Source of the DNA: JAJZEO01 sp964350315
GTDB taxonomy: Bacteria > Chlamydiota > Chlamydiia > Chlamydiales > 2-12-FULL-49-11
Direction: 5' to 3'
Assembly: GCA_964350315.1 (NCBI GenBank)
Contig: CAYGJD010000019.1
Coordinates: 1 to 18,808, forward strand
DNA length: 18,808 bases
Below, piece after piece: positions 5,835 to 14,833 of this stretch. The notes beneath the pieces are model-generated. The model worked only from the letters and a program-made list of their open reading frames with translations, did no database searches and was not told the origin of the DNA. Position numbers and translations under genes: made by a program. Positions within the stretch are counted from its first letter, which is position 1. Every line of letters begins with the position of its first letter.

Positions 5835-8244
5835 GGGGGCCTATTATGCCGTTGTCTTCGAGCTCATCCATTAGAGAGGCTGCTCTGGCGTAGCCTATTT
5901 TTAGCTTTCTTTGTAGGAAGGTTGTGGAGGCTGTTTTATGGTCTTTGACGGTTTGGAGGGCCTTTTGGTAAAGTGGGTCCCTGGCTGTATCATCATCACC
6001 ACCAAGTCCTAGGTCTTCTGGTTCCATTGAGTCAAAGGAGTTAAAGAGGTAGTTTGTTGGGTAGGAGTCTGTAATGTGTTCTACAACCTTATTAATGTCT
6101 TCATCTCGAATAAAGACTCCTTGGCATCGAATTAGTTGTGATGTGCCTGGGGGTAAAAAGAGCATGTCTCCATTGCCGAGGAGCGATTCTGCTCCATTCT
6201 CATCAAGGATGATCTGGCTGTTAATTCGGCTTGAGACTTTAAATGAGATACGTGTTGGAAAGTTGGCTTTGATCAGTCCTGTGATAACTTCGCGAGAGGG
6301 GCGCTGTGTTGCTAAGATAAGGTGAATACCTACGGCTCTTGCCATTTGAGCTATTCGTGCAATTGGGGTCTCTAAATCGGCGCTAGAGGTCATCATTAGA
6401 TCGGCAAACTCATCGATAATGCATACGATAAAGGTGAATTTTTCTGGAACTTCACACTCAAGGCTCTCTTCAAATTCTAAATCAATTTTTCGCTTATTAA
6501 ATGCTGTGATATTTCTCACGCCAATCCGTTTTAACACTTCATAGCGGTATTGCATCTCTTTAACAATCCATTGCAACGCAGCATAGGCTCCTGCAGGCTC
6601 TGTAATAACAGGGGCGATTAGGTGAGGAAGTTTAGAGAAAAAAGTGAGTTCAACTTTTTTGGGGTCGATAAGAATGAGTTTCACTTCATCAGGCGATAAA
6701 TTCATTAGGATCGACATAATGATTGTATTGATACAAACAGATTTACCAGATCCTGTTGCCCCTGCGATGATACAGTGAGGCATCTTAGTCAAATCACACA
6801 TGACATCGTCACCGCTGACAGTTTTTCCTAATAAGATCGGAATGTGAAATTTGACATCTGATCGACGGTATGTCATGAGCATCTCTTTAAAGCCGACTTC
6901 TTGTGGATAAAGAGAGGGAATTTCAACACCAACGGCAGCTTTTCCGGGGATGGGCGCAATTATGCGAATCGATTGGGCCTGTAAATTCAAAGCGATGTCA
7001 TTTTCAAGGGCTTTGATTTTTTGGACTTTTACACCGATTGCAGGATGAACTTCAAATGATGTGATTGTAGGGCCAGAATAAATATGGCCAACTTTTGCTT
7101 CAATTCCAAAGCTATACAAAGTCTCTTCAAGAATTTCGGCACGTCGTTTGAGTTCTTTTTTTAAGCCTGTTTGATCGACTTGTTTTGCATCGGTTAGAAT
7201 AGAGAAAGGGGGAGGGGCGTAGAGGTTGTTTTTCTTTGCTTTTTTTAGGGTTCTTGTTTCGATAAAATCATCGATCACCATTTTGTTTTTAGCAGTGGAT
7301 TTCATGGTGATTTGTAAAGAGTCTACTTCTTCAACGATTGCGTCTTCAACTTCGGTATAATTTTGAAGGTCTTCAAAAGGGGTAATCCTTGCTTTTCTCT
7401 TTGGCTCAGGAGGATATTCTCGAGTTGCTCTAGTTTCACGAGTTTCTCGGGTTTGCCTTTCTCTACTATTATATGGAGGAGGATGGCCAATAATGTTTTT
7501 GCGACTTCTTGTTGCAATTGAAGGGTAAGCTTCGTTTGCTTCAACGGGGGTAGAAGGGAGGAAATATCGAAGAAGAGCGAGAATTTTTTTCAGTCCTATC
7601 ACGGTAAAATCAAAAATTATTGGGAAGATGCGCATCAGACGGCGAACTCCCAGAGAAAAACTTAAATCGGTTAAAAGAATTAGGGAAAAACAGAGAATGC
7701 TTGAGAATAGAATAAGTACGCCAACGTTCGATAAAAGCATTTGTAGATTTACATGGGGGAGATCTCGAAATAAATAATAAAAAGGAACACCCCCTATATT
7801 GTAACGAACATAACGTACAGGAGTAGGCGTGTAGAGAATGGCAGTTTCTGAATAGACGCGAGAGTAGAGCATAGACATGTCAAACCATTTGGTCTCAGCA
7901 AGTAAATTCAATAAAATGCAAAATGAGGAGAGGGCAAACATAAAGTAAAATGTCTTTACCATTACGCCATCATATGAGCGAATGCGAACAAGACGCCAGC
8001 CCAACCAACAAAGAAAAAGAGCGATTGCATACGAACCTAAACCAAAAACATAGTGAAAGCCATAAGCGACAGCATGACCTAAAAGACCAAGCCAATTTTG
8101 TTCATGATGACCATCAACAAAGCTAAAAAAACAAATAGACAAAATGAAAGCAGAGCCAATAAATAAAAGGCCTTTAGCTTCAGGGTGGTGGTGAGTCTTT
8201 GGCTTCTTTTTTCGGTTTTTTTTCTTCATGACCCAGGGCAACAC
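5794..8244 (-). CDS. ftsK: DNA translocase FtsK
   Basis: 816 residues with the full FtsK layout. Hydrophobic segments near 25-43, 52-84, 97-115 and 166-192 anchor it at the division septum. A charged linker (about 240-340) contains an Arg/Glu/Thr micro-repeat at 263-276. The RecA-like motor has Walker A GATGSGKSV at 495-503, VELTFFSKLPHL at 531-542, Walker B CIIDEFADLM at 608-617 and ATQRPS at 645-650. A winged-helix gamma domain (about 755-816) ends in GSRPREILIVF; it normally reads KOPS-type sites and activates XerCD. The motor pumps DNA to resolve chromosome dimers at division. The GTG given is the 5'-most start. A GTAGGAG lies only 3 nt before it and 6 nt before the following TTG, so translation may begin one codon later; the ATG at 8229 is too far from it. 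It lies downstream of tRNA-His and comEC on the same strand. Confidence 0.95.
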   Translation of the reverse strand: MLPWVMKKKNRKKKPKTHHHPEAKGLLFIGSAFILSICFFSFVDGHHEQNWLGLLGHAVAYGFHYVFGLGSYAIALFLCWLGWRLVRIRSYDGVMVKTFYFMFALSSFCILLNLLAETKWFDMSMLYSRVYSETAILYTPTPVRYVRYNIGGVPFYYLFRDLPHVNLQMLLSNVGVLILFSSILCFSLILLTDLSFSLGVRRLMRIFPIIFDFTVIGLKKILALLRYFLPSTPVEANEAYPSIATRSRKNIIGHPPPYNSRERQTRETRETRATREYPPEPKRKARITPFEDLQNYTEVEDAIVEEVDSLQITMKSTAKNKMVIDDFIETRTLKKAKKNNLYAPPPFSILTDAKQVDQTGLKKELKRRAEILEETLYSFGIEAKVGHIYSGPTITSFEVHPAIGVKVQKIKALENDIALNLQAQSIRIIAPIPGKAAVGVEIPSLYPQEVGFKEMLMTYRRSDVKFHIPILLGKTVSGDDVMCDLTKMPHCIIAGATGSGKSVCINTIIMSILMNLSPDEVKLILIDPKKVELTFFSKLPHLIAPVITEPAGAYAALQWIVKEMQYRYEVLKRIGVRNITAFNKRKIDLEFEESLECEVPEKFTFIVCIIDEFADLMMTSSADLETPIARIAQMARAVGIHLILATQRPSREVITGLIKANFPTRISFKVSSRINSQIILDENGAESLLGNGDMLFLPPGTSQLIRCQGVFIRDEDINKVVEHITDSYPTNYLFNSFDSMEPEDLGLGGDDDTARDPLYQKALQTVKDHKTASTTFLQRKLKIGYARAASLMDELEDNGIIGPQLGSRPREILIVF

Positions 8245-8319
8245 AAACTCCTACTAGGGTAAAACCGCATCATACCGAGCAAGGATAAAAAAAACAATGA
8301 ATGATAATGAGAAAAAATG

Positions 8320-8394
8320 GGCGATAGAACGGGATCGAACCGTCGGCCTCATGAACCACAATCATGCGCTCTAACCAACTGAGCTACTACCGCC
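8320..8394 (-). tRNA. tRNA-His (GUG)
   Basis: The minus strand folds into a complete cloverleaf. The 7-bp acceptor is GCGGTAG with CTATCGC, the D arm is GCTCAGTTGGTTAGAGC, the anticodon stem CATGA/TCATG holds TTGTGGT (anticodon GUG), and the T arm has loop TTCGATC. A genomic G at 8394 pairs with discriminator C73 (8320), the G-1:C73 identity element of histidine tRNA. CCA is not encoded: CAT follows C73. A run of T follows the gene, which could end transcription. Confidence 0.95.
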
Positions 8395-8425
8395 ACATAA
8401 AAGTGTCGACATTTTACCCTCCCTC

Positions 8426-9856
8426 CTAAATTCTCGTCAACTCATATCTGCGTTGTGAGAGGAACAACCCAATAGAGATAATTCCCATGACGAACCATGC
8501 CACACTCCACGATGGAATCACCCAGGTCAATTTCTCTCCTTGTCCGCTTATTCCCCAATAAATCATCTCGAGGAGTTGTCTTGAATACCATGCATTCACA
8601 GCTAATACAAAGGGGCCAATTATAGGCAGAAGTCCTATGAATATTCCTAGTAATGAGAGAGTGATCGCAAGAGGGAAAAATAAATTGAACAATAGGCCTG
8701 TTAAAGAAAAAAAATCAAAGTAGTACAAGACCATCACGAAGGTTGAGAGGTTGATTACAAGGGTTAGTACTAAAATTCGGCGAATAATCCCCGCTAGTCT
8801 TGCAATGATTTGATCAATGAAGGGCAATTCCGCCATTTCGAAATGATTTCTTTGGGGGAGGATTTTTCTAGCCCACATCTCAATAGTCGGGTAGATGGCT
8901 AGAATGGAGAATGTTGCTAGATAGCTTAATTGATAACCGATGCTAAATAAGGTGTTTGGATCTAATCCTAATGATATTGCGGTTGCAAGTCCCAATGAGT
9001 TTAATCCGTTTGCTTTATTTGTAATGAGCATGCTGAAGCAAAAAATTGTAGAAGCAAGCCATGCTCTTTTTAACGATGGAGACTCACCAATGAAAAAAAA
9101 GTATGCAGTGATAAGTATGATGAGCACGATGGGTGTCCCTCTCCCTGGAAAGAAAACAGATGTTATTCCCCATAATGCAATCAATAGCCACGTGTAATGA
9201 AATCCTGAGATGGCAAGGGTGTGACTTAAGCCTGCTCTACTAAACAAAATGCCTAGCACTTGATTTTCGATTTCCCCTGTGCCAAGGGAGGAAAAAAAGC
9301 TGTATGTCAGACGGTCCTTCACGTGGTGTTTTAAATACCTTCGCATGCGATCCTTCAAGCAAAGTCTGAGTTCAGCAACTGAATATGTTCGTTTGACGGG
9401 ATGCCATTCATCGACAACCATACGATAAAGCCCATGTTCAATGTATTTTAGCTTCCCATTGATAACGTAGTCACAGTTTCCAAGCGGTCGATGAATGTTG
9501 TCTGGGACTGTGATGTAGCAGGGGAGGTTGAAATACTCTTTTTCCCCTGATTTATAGTAACTAAGCTCCCCTTGATAGTTAAAAAATCCGTGTCTAGTGG
9601 CGATTGATCTACGGATTTTATTTACTGAATAATATCCAGTTCCTTTGGTGTACGTTCCCGGAAGTTCAGGATCAACTGAGACATTTGTGTTGAGATAGGA
9701 TAAAAAGGCAATGAGATAAAAACCAAAAATTGAAATGCGGTTTTTTCCTGTTATTCCAAGTAGAAGTGGGTAGGGAAAGCAAAAATAGAAGCTCACGCCG
9801 CTAAGGATTGCTACTCCGTAAAAAACGCCTGGTATGCGCATCCAAAGTTGTTTCAT
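8426..9856 (-). CDS. comEC: ComEC/Rec2-type DNA-uptake channel, short form
   Basis: 476-residue polytopic membrane protein. Its signature is GLSHTLAISGFH at 209-220 (family GLxHLLAISGLH), then SPSLKRAWLAS at 259-269 and DPNTLFSIGYQLSYLAT at 299-315, which define the ComEC competence domain. Two hydrophobic segments lie before residue 52, followed by a soluble, OB-like DUF4131-type region (about 60-155). The C-terminal metallo-beta-lactamase domain of Bacillus ComEC is absent: the protein stops after a last membrane helix. As far as I recall, chlamydial ComEC proteins are similarly short. It would carry single-stranded DNA across the inner membrane. No Shine-Dalgarno precedes either the ATG at 9856 or the internal ATG at residue 6. 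It is divergent from the alpha/beta hydrolase, with 47 nt between starts. Confidence 0.88.
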   Translation of the reverse strand: MKQLWMRIPGVFYGVAILSGVSFYFCFPYPLLLGITGKNRISIFGFYLIAFLSYLNTNVSVDPELPGTYTKGTGYYSVNKIRRSIATRHGFFNYQGELSYYKSGEKEYFNLPCYITVPDNIHRPLGNCDYVINGKLKYIEHGLYRMVVDEWHPVKRTYSVAELRLCLKDRMRRYLKHHVKDRLTYSFFSSLGTGEIENQVLGILFSRAGLSHTLAISGFHYTWLLIALWGITSVFFPGRGTPIVLIILITAYFFFIGESPSLKRAWLASTIFCFSMLITNKANGLNSLGLATAISLGLDPNTLFSIGYQLSYLATFSILAIYPTIEMWARKILPQRNHFEMAELPFIDQIIARLAGIIRRILVLTLVINLSTFVMVLYYFDFFSLTGLLFNLFFPLAITLSLLGIFIGLLPIIGPFVLAVNAWYSRQLLEMIYWGISGQGEKLTWVIPSWSVAWFVMGIISIGLFLSQRRYELTRI

Positions 9857-9903
9857 GGGAAGGAATTTTAACTCAAAGCGTGACTTTTTCGATACAAGGT
9901 TGT

Positions 9904-10707
9904 ATGTATTATTTTATGGGTGAAGCAAAAACAGATGATGGGACTCTCTATTTTGAGATATGTGGAGAGGGGAAACCTCTTGTATTGATCTGTGGCTTAA
10001 CAGGTAGTGTTGATTACTATTGGCATACGCTAATTGTTGATTTAAGCGCTCATTTTCAAGTGATCATGTTTGATGCACGTGGTGTTGGTAAGACAAAATA
10101 TTCTCAAAATGGGTTTTTAATAGAGCATATAGCCGAAGATGTGGCGCATTTACTTGACCATTTAGGGATTGAAAAAGCGACTATCTTTGGTCATTCTATG
10201 GGGTCAGCAGTTGCGCAAGAGTTTGCTCGTAAATTCCCTAATAGACTTGATGGCATGATCTTGTGTAATACTTTTGCTAAGTTGAATTCACGCGATTGTA
10301 TTGTAATAGAAGGAATTCTGTCTCTTTTAGAAGAAAAAATCCCAATGAAGAAAATCTTTTGGTCTTTGATGCCTTGGATCTATTCAGATAAACATTTAGA
10401 CAATGATGATAGAAAACAAAAACTAAAGCAGTTTTATGAGCAAAGAGTGATCAGCTCACTGGGATTTAAGCACCAGATAGAGGCGCTCCTTGTTTTTGAT
10501 TCAAATGAATGGTTAAATAAAATCGATTCAAAAACGATGGTCATTTCGTCAAAAGAAGATATCATGATTCCTCCACATTTAGGGGAGGAGTTGGCAGAAA
10601 AAATTAAAAACACCAAGTATGTCTTGATTGATGGTGGGCATGCAGCTCATATTGAACAACCAGAACTTGTGATTTCATTGATCAAGGATTTTATAGGGAA
10701 TTCGTAG
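9904..10707 (+). CDS. Alpha/beta hydrolase
   Basis: 267 residues from the ATG at 9904, chosen because it is preceded by AAGG and because the frame further upstream overlaps the start of comEC and shows no family similarity. A second ATG 12 nt later is possible. The fold is clear: oxyanion-hole strand LVLICGLTGS (26-35), FDARGVGKT (56-64), nucleophile elbow GHSMGS (Ser98), acid in SSKEDIMIPP (Asp219), and catalytic His246 in GGHAAHIEQPE. This is the common esterase/lipase/haloperoxidase-like type, and the substrate cannot be read from sequence. The last 17 nt overlap the 3' end of the convergent NADH dehydrogenase gene. Confidence 0.88.
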   Translation: MYYFMGEAKTDDGTLYFEICGEGKPLVLICGLTGSVDYYWHTLIVDLSAHFQVIMFDARGVGKTKYSQNGFLIEHIAEDVAHLLDHLGIEKATIFGHSMGSAVAQEFARKFPNRLDGMILCNTFAKLNSRDCIVIEGILSLLEEKIPMKKIFWSLMPWIYSDKHLDNDDRKQKLKQFYEQRVISSLGFKHQIEALLVFDSNEWLNKIDSKTMVISSKEDIMIPPHLGEELAEKIKNTKYVLIDGGHAAHIEQPELVISLIKDFIGNS

Positions 10708-12037
10708 TCTTTTCCTTAGAATCTTCCTTTTTATAAAGAGTTTCATCAAATGATTCCTCTCTTTTGGGAAGGTTTTCATCAATTGTTCCATGAATGATAC
10801 GAGCAGATCTTGCGCCTGTCAGGTGGTGAATCACCCACTCAAAAACAACACTTAGTCGGTTTCTGAATCCAATTAGATAGGCAACGTGAACAAATCCCCA
10901 AATAAGCCAAGCAAAGAGGCCAGTGAAACGAAACCCTCTCATGCTTCCTACAGCTTTGAATGAACCGATCGTAGCCAAGCTTCCTTTGTCAAAGTATTTA
11001 AATTGAGTTGTGCGAGGTGTTGGTATGCCACCTTTTTTAATTTCTTTTTTTAAGAGCTTTCCTAAAAAACGGCCTTGTTGAATAGCAACAGTAGCAACGC
11101 CAGGCAAGATTTTCCCTTTATCGGTTTTAAAGTGTGCAGCATCACCAATTACAAAGATTTCAGGATGGTTTGGAATTGATAAGTCTTTTTCAACGAGTAT
11201 GCGTCCTTGCCGATCTTGTTCAGCATCGAGAGTGTTTATGACAGCTGGAATTGTATTTCCTGCAGCCCAAATGACGTTACGAGCCTCTATAAATGTATCC
11301 CCAACCTCAACACCTTTTTCTGTAATGTTTGTCACAACACGATTTGTCAAAACTGTGACACCCATTTTTTCAAGGTCTTTTTTTGTTCTCGCAGAGAGTT
11401 TTGGATGAAATGGGGGAAGGAGACGATCTGACCCTTCGATTAAAAAGACTCGTGCTCTTTCTGTTCGGATTCGTCTAAAATTTTTCCTCATTGTTTTTCG
11501 AATTAACTCTGCAATTGTCCCAGCAAATTCTACTCCAGTAGGGCCTCCACCAACGATGACAAAGGTGAGGAATTTATACGATTCTGAAATTGAATCAAGC
11601 CTTTCAGCTTTCTCAAAGGAAGTAAGAATATGCTCACGAATTTTTAAGGCATCTTTCAGGGTTTTTATTCCAGGTGCTATTTCTGACCACTGGTCATTTC
11701 CGAAATATGAGTGTCTAGATCCGATAGCTACAATAAGGTAGTCATATTCAAATTTATCTCCATTTCCCAAGATAACGCGTTTCTTCTTTTTGTCGATTTG
11801 AACGACTTCTCCCATCACGACAGTTGCGTTTGCTTGGCCAGCGCAGATTTCTCTTAGAGGAAGGGAGATGTCTCTTGGAGAGAGAGTTGCTGTAGAAACC
11901 TGATATAGAAGAGGTTGGAATAGATAGTGGTTTTTTTTGTCGATTAATACAATTTCGCATTTTGCATGTTTTAATGATAAACATACATTGATGCCACCGA
12001 ATCCACCGCCAATGATTATAAGTCTTTTGAGATTCAT
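10691..12037 (-). CDS. ndh: Type II NADH:quinone oxidoreductase (NDH-2)
   Basis: 448 residues from the ATG at 12037, preferred over a TTG nine bases upstream because GGGGAGG lies 11 nt before the ATG but only 2 nt before the TTG. Two Rossmann folds are visible: FAD-binding GGGFGG (10-15) and NAD(P)H-binding GGGPTGVE (163-170). Other motifs are FQPLLYQV (40-47), IGDAAH (297-302, FAD contact) and AIQQG (318-322, quinone-site element). A hydrophobic C-terminal stretch (about 372-390) fits the amphipathic membrane attachment of NDH-2. It would oxidise NADH and reduce quinone at the inner face of the membrane without pumping ions. It has its own promoter (12066-12094) divergent from hprK. Confidence 0.92.
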   Translation of the reverse strand: MNLKRLIIIGGGFGGINVCLSLKHAKCEIVLIDKKNHYLFQPLLYQVSTATLSPRDISLPLREICAGQANATVVMGEVVQIDKKKKRVILGNGDKFEYDYLIVAIGSRHSYFGNDQWSEIAPGIKTLKDALKIREHILTSFEKAERLDSISESYKFLTFVIVGGGPTGVEFAGTIAELIRKTMRKNFRRIRTERARVFLIEGSDRLLPPFHPKLSARTKKDLEKMGVTVLTNRVVTNITEKGVEVGDTFIEARNVIWAAGNTIPAVINTLDAEQDRQGRILVEKDLSIPNHPEIFVIGDAAHFKTDKGKILPGVATVAIQQGRFLGKLLKKEIKKGGIPTPRTTQFKYFDKGSLATIGSFKAVGSMRGFRFTGLFAWLIWGFVHVAYLIGFRNRLSVVFEWVIHHLTGARSARIIHGTIDENLPKREESFDETLYKKEDSKEKTTNSL

Positions 12038-12065
12038 TAGATACAAGGCCTCCCCTCGATATAAA

Positions 12066-12094
12066 TATATACATTAAGCAGATCCTTGTGTAAA
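12066..12094 (-). promoter_or_regulatory. Putative sigma-70-type promoter of ndh
   Basis: On the minus strand TTTACA (12089-12094, 5 of 6 to consensus) and TATATA (12066-12071) are separated by 17 nt. The predicted start is near 12059, giving a leader of about 22 nt that contains GGGGAGG before the ATG at 12037. Confidence 0.5.
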
Positions 12095-12127
12095 GTGATT
12101 ATTCTGCCGTCTGTCTTGGAGAAGAGG

Positions 12128-13090
12128 ATGCTTGAGGTAAGAGATTTTTACCAAAAATATCGCGAAGAGCTTAAACTTGATCTTTGTGCTGGCGATGAGG
12201 GACTTAGAAGAACTATTCGTGTCCCAGAAATAGAAAGGCCTGGATTATCTTTAACAGGTTTTTTAAAAGGACATTCTCCCAAAAGAATCTTAGTTTTTGG
12301 CCGCGTTGAAATGGAATACATGCGCAAGCTGAGCGAAGGGGTCAGAAAACGTCGTTTATCAAACATACTTTCGGCTCAACTCCCATTAATCATGGTCTCT
12401 CGAAGATTAAAGCCTTATAATGAGATGGTTGAACTTTGTGTTAGAGAGAAGATTCCTCTTTTTCGAACAAGTCTAACAACCTCCCAGATCCTTCAGAAAT
12501 TAACGGTAGCTCTGAGTGAGGAATTTGCTCCTTCAATATCATGTCATGGTACTTTGGTTGATGCTTTTGGACTTGGTGTGTTAATTCAAGGAGATTCATC
12601 GGTTGGAAAGAGTGAAACAGCTCTTGGTTTGATAGAAAGAGGGCATAGACTTATCTCAGATGATGTTGTGATCGTTAGAAAGCAAGAGGGTGCAAGGCTT
12701 GAAGGAAGTGGACCAGAGCTGACCAGGCACATGCTTGAGATTCGTGGTATTGGAATCATTAATGTTGCTCACCTCTATGGTGCAGTTTGTATAAGTGAAA
12801 AGGCGCGTATTGATATCGCAGTTAAATTAGAAGTGTGGGATGATAAACATTTTTATGATCGGGTTGGCTTGGAAGAAAAGTATCTAGATATTTTAGGAGT
12901 AAAACTACCTTATTGTATTATGCCTGTAAAACCAGGGCGTGACGTTGTTCTGCTTTTGGAAACAGTTGTATTAAATTATCGTCTAAAAGGGATGGGGTAT
13001 AATTCTGCAAAAGAGTTTAACGTGAAGTTATTAGAGACCATTGCAAGAAGACAAAAAAGTAGCCAGAAAAAAATATCTAGTCAAATATAG
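12128..13090 (+). CDS. hprK: HPr kinase/phosphorylase
   Basis: 320 residues from the ATG at 12128, chosen because GGAG lies 6 nt upstream and the conserved N-terminus starts here; an upstream TTG in frame lacks such a site. The C-terminal kinase domain is complete: SCHGT with catalytic His140, Walker A GDSSVGKS (155-162), SDD (177-179), and the HprK signature LEIRGIGIINV (203-213). The N-terminal half is the usual MurF-like domain. The enzyme phosphorylates and dephosphorylates Ser46 of HPr in response to ATP and phosphate. It is followed 48 nt later by ptsI on the same strand, so the two probably form an operon. The gene for the substrate protein HPr is not in the window. In Chlamydia I recall ptsH, not hprK, as the neighbour of ptsI. 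Confidence 0.94.
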   Translation: MLEVRDFYQKYREELKLDLCAGDEGLRRTIRVPEIERPGLSLTGFLKGHSPKRILVFGRVEMEYMRKLSEGVRKRRLSNILSAQLPLIMVSRRLKPYNEMVELCVREKIPLFRTSLTTSQILQKLTVALSEEFAPSISCHGTLVDAFGLGVLIQGDSSVGKSETALGLIERGHRLISDDVVIVRKQEGARLEGSGPELTRHMLEIRGIGIINVAHLYGAVCISEKARIDIAVKLEVWDDKHFYDRVGLEEKYLDILGVKLPYCIMPVKPGRDVVLLLETVVLNYRLKGMGYNSAKEFNVKLLETIARRQKSSQKKISSQI

Positions 13091-13138
13091 CCTACTCACA
13101 TAGACTAGTTCGACTGAGAAAACTCAAGAGTTGAGGAA

Positions 13139-14833
13139 GTGACAAAAACAATAGAAGAGATAAGAGTTCAGGGAACAGCTGTAAGTACAGGTGTTGCGAT
13201 TGGCTCTCTATATGTTTTAAAGAATAATGAATCTTGCACGATTCCAGAATTTTCTATTTCATCGGCTCAAATCCAACAAGAAATTGCAAGATACAGACGA
13301 GCACTGATCTGTAGCAGAAAAGAACTCGAAAAGTTAGTGTCTTGTTTGAATGATGAAGGTTCTTTTGAAGCGGTATCTATTCTTGATGCTCATATCCACA
13401 TGTTAAATGATCCAGCGCTGACAGATGGAATTGAGGAAAAGATTTCGATCTCTTTAAAAAACACAGAAAGCGTCTTTGTACAAGAAATGGAGATCTATAA
13501 AAAAGCATTTCTTGAATCAAGCGACCTGAATGTTAAACAACGTTATATTGATATAAAAGATTTGCTCACGAGAGTGCTCAGACATTTACTGCCTAGTGCG
13601 GCATTAACTACTGATGATATTCCATCTCATTCGATTGTGTGTTCTACAGAAATTTTTCCATCACAGACAGCAGAAGCTTCTCCCAATCAAATTCGTGCTT
13701 TTGTAACCGAGTTTGGTGGACCGACATCACACGCTGCTTTAATTGCAAAAGCGAAGGGAATTCCCTACATCTCAAACATAGACATTTCTAAATTGAGTGA
13801 ATTTGCAAGCGTAAAAACCATTGTTGATGGACATCAGGGGATTGTAATTATTAATCCATCTGTAGAAAGCATGGAAGAATATAGTGAGATTAAAGCGACA
13901 AGATATGCCTATATTGTGAATCAGAGCGATTCTTTTGAAGATGTTGATAAAACTTTAGATGGAAAGATTATTGAAGTTCAGGCGAATCTTGAAGATTTAC
14001 ACGATCTCTATTTGTTGAAAGAGTTAAAGACGAAGACGATTGGCTTAATCCGTTCTGAATTCCTCTATTTAAAGGAAAATATTGAGTTGTTTTGCGAAGA
14101 GGAACAATTTGAGTTATATAAAAAATTGATGCAACTGTCAGGCAACATGGATGTGACATTCAGAGTTTTTGATATTGGATCAGACAAAAAATACTTAATT
14201 AATGATCGATATGAGCCAAATCCTGCTTTAGGTTGCAGATCTATTCGATTTCTTATCAGTCATCCGAAAGTCTTTTCAACACAAATTAGATCAATTCTAA
14301 GAGCGGCTAAATTTGGAAAAATGAAGTTGCTTCTTCCTTTGATCAGTGATGTTGATGAGCTAAGAGAAGCAAAAGCCTTTATCGAAAACGTGAAATCCGA
14401 GTTAGATCAAGAAGGAATTGATTTTTGTAGAGATATACAAATCGGTTGTATGGTTGAAGTGCCAGCTTTTGTAATCATGTGTGATCAATTAGTTAAAGAG
14501 TGTGATTTTTTATCGATTGGTACGAATGATTTAGTTCAGTATGCTTTTGCTGCAGACAGAACAAATCCGAGCACTTGTGAAAGATATAGCTATGGTCACC
14601 CCGCGCTCGTGCGTATGATTAAAACTGTTGTTCAAGAGGGAAATAAAGCTGGAATTGATGTGAGTGTCTGTGGAGAAATCGCATCTGATCCAAATTTTAC
14701 AGAACTATTGATTGGATTAGGAGTGACAAAGCTTTCTTGTGCACCACGTTTTATTCCAGCGATAAAAGAAGCAATAAGCCAAATCGATTCGAAAAATGCT
14801 GTTGATAAAGCTTCTAAAAAGTATGACTTTTAG
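13139..14833 (+). CDS. ptsI: PTS enzyme I (phosphoenolpyruvate-protein phosphotransferase)
   Basis: 564 residues from a GTG preceded by GAGG at a tight spacing. The N-terminal GTAVSTGVAIG (12-22), the phospho-accepting His198 in FGGPTSHAALIAKAKGIP, LIRSEFLYL (303-311), MVEVPAFV (438-445), FLSIGTNDLVQYAFAADR (457-474) and SVCGEIA (509-515, active Cys511) together identify enzyme I. It takes phosphate from phosphoenolpyruvate and passes it to HPr. Position 366 is Cys in LGCRSIR, where most enzymes I have Trp (LGWRAIR). No sugar-specific EII genes are nearby, so a regulatory phosphorelay with HprK is as plausible as sugar uptake. The stop codon overlaps the convergent small gene by 4 nt. Confidence 0.94.
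   Translation: MTKTIEEIRVQGTAVSTGVAIGSLYVLKNNESCTIPEFSISSAQIQQEIARYRRALICSRKELEKLVSCLNDEGSFEAVSILDAHIHMLNDPALTDGIEEKISISLKNTESVFVQEMEIYKKAFLESSDLNVKQRYIDIKDLLTRVLRHLLPSAALTTDDIPSHSIVCSTEIFPSQTAEASPNQIRAFVTEFGGPTSHAALIAKAKGIPYISNIDISKLSEFASVKTIVDGHQGIVIINPSVESMEEYSEIKATRYAYIVNQSDSFEDVDKTLDGKIIEVQANLEDLHDLYLLKELKTKTIGLIRSEFLYLKENIELFCEEEQFELYKKLMQLSGNMDVTFRVFDIGSDKKYLINDRYEPNPALGCRSIRFLISHPKVFSTQIRSILRAAKFGKMKLLLPLISDVDELREAKAFIENVKSELDQEGIDFCRDIQIGCMVEVPAFVIMCDQLVKECDFLSIGTNDLVQYAFAADRTNPSTCERYSYGHPALVRMIKTVVQEGNKAGIDVSVCGEIASDPNFTELLIGLGVTKLSCAPRFIPAIKEAISQIDSKNAVDKASKKYDF

Noticed and set aside
8940..9197. 85-codon plus-strand ORF inside comEC
   Set aside because: It lies wholly within the well-supported comEC frame and has no recognisable motif.
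9808..9903. Upstream extension of the alpha/beta hydrolase
   Set aside because: It overlaps the divergent comEC start and resembles no hydrolase N-terminus; the ATG at 9904 fits better.
12086..12127. TTG-started extension of hprK
   Set aside because: The ATG at 12128 has GGAG 6 nt upstream and gives the normal family length.
13091..13138. Possible hidden ptsH between hprK and ptsI
   Set aside because: The gap is 48 nt and cannot hold the roughly 85-90-residue HPr.
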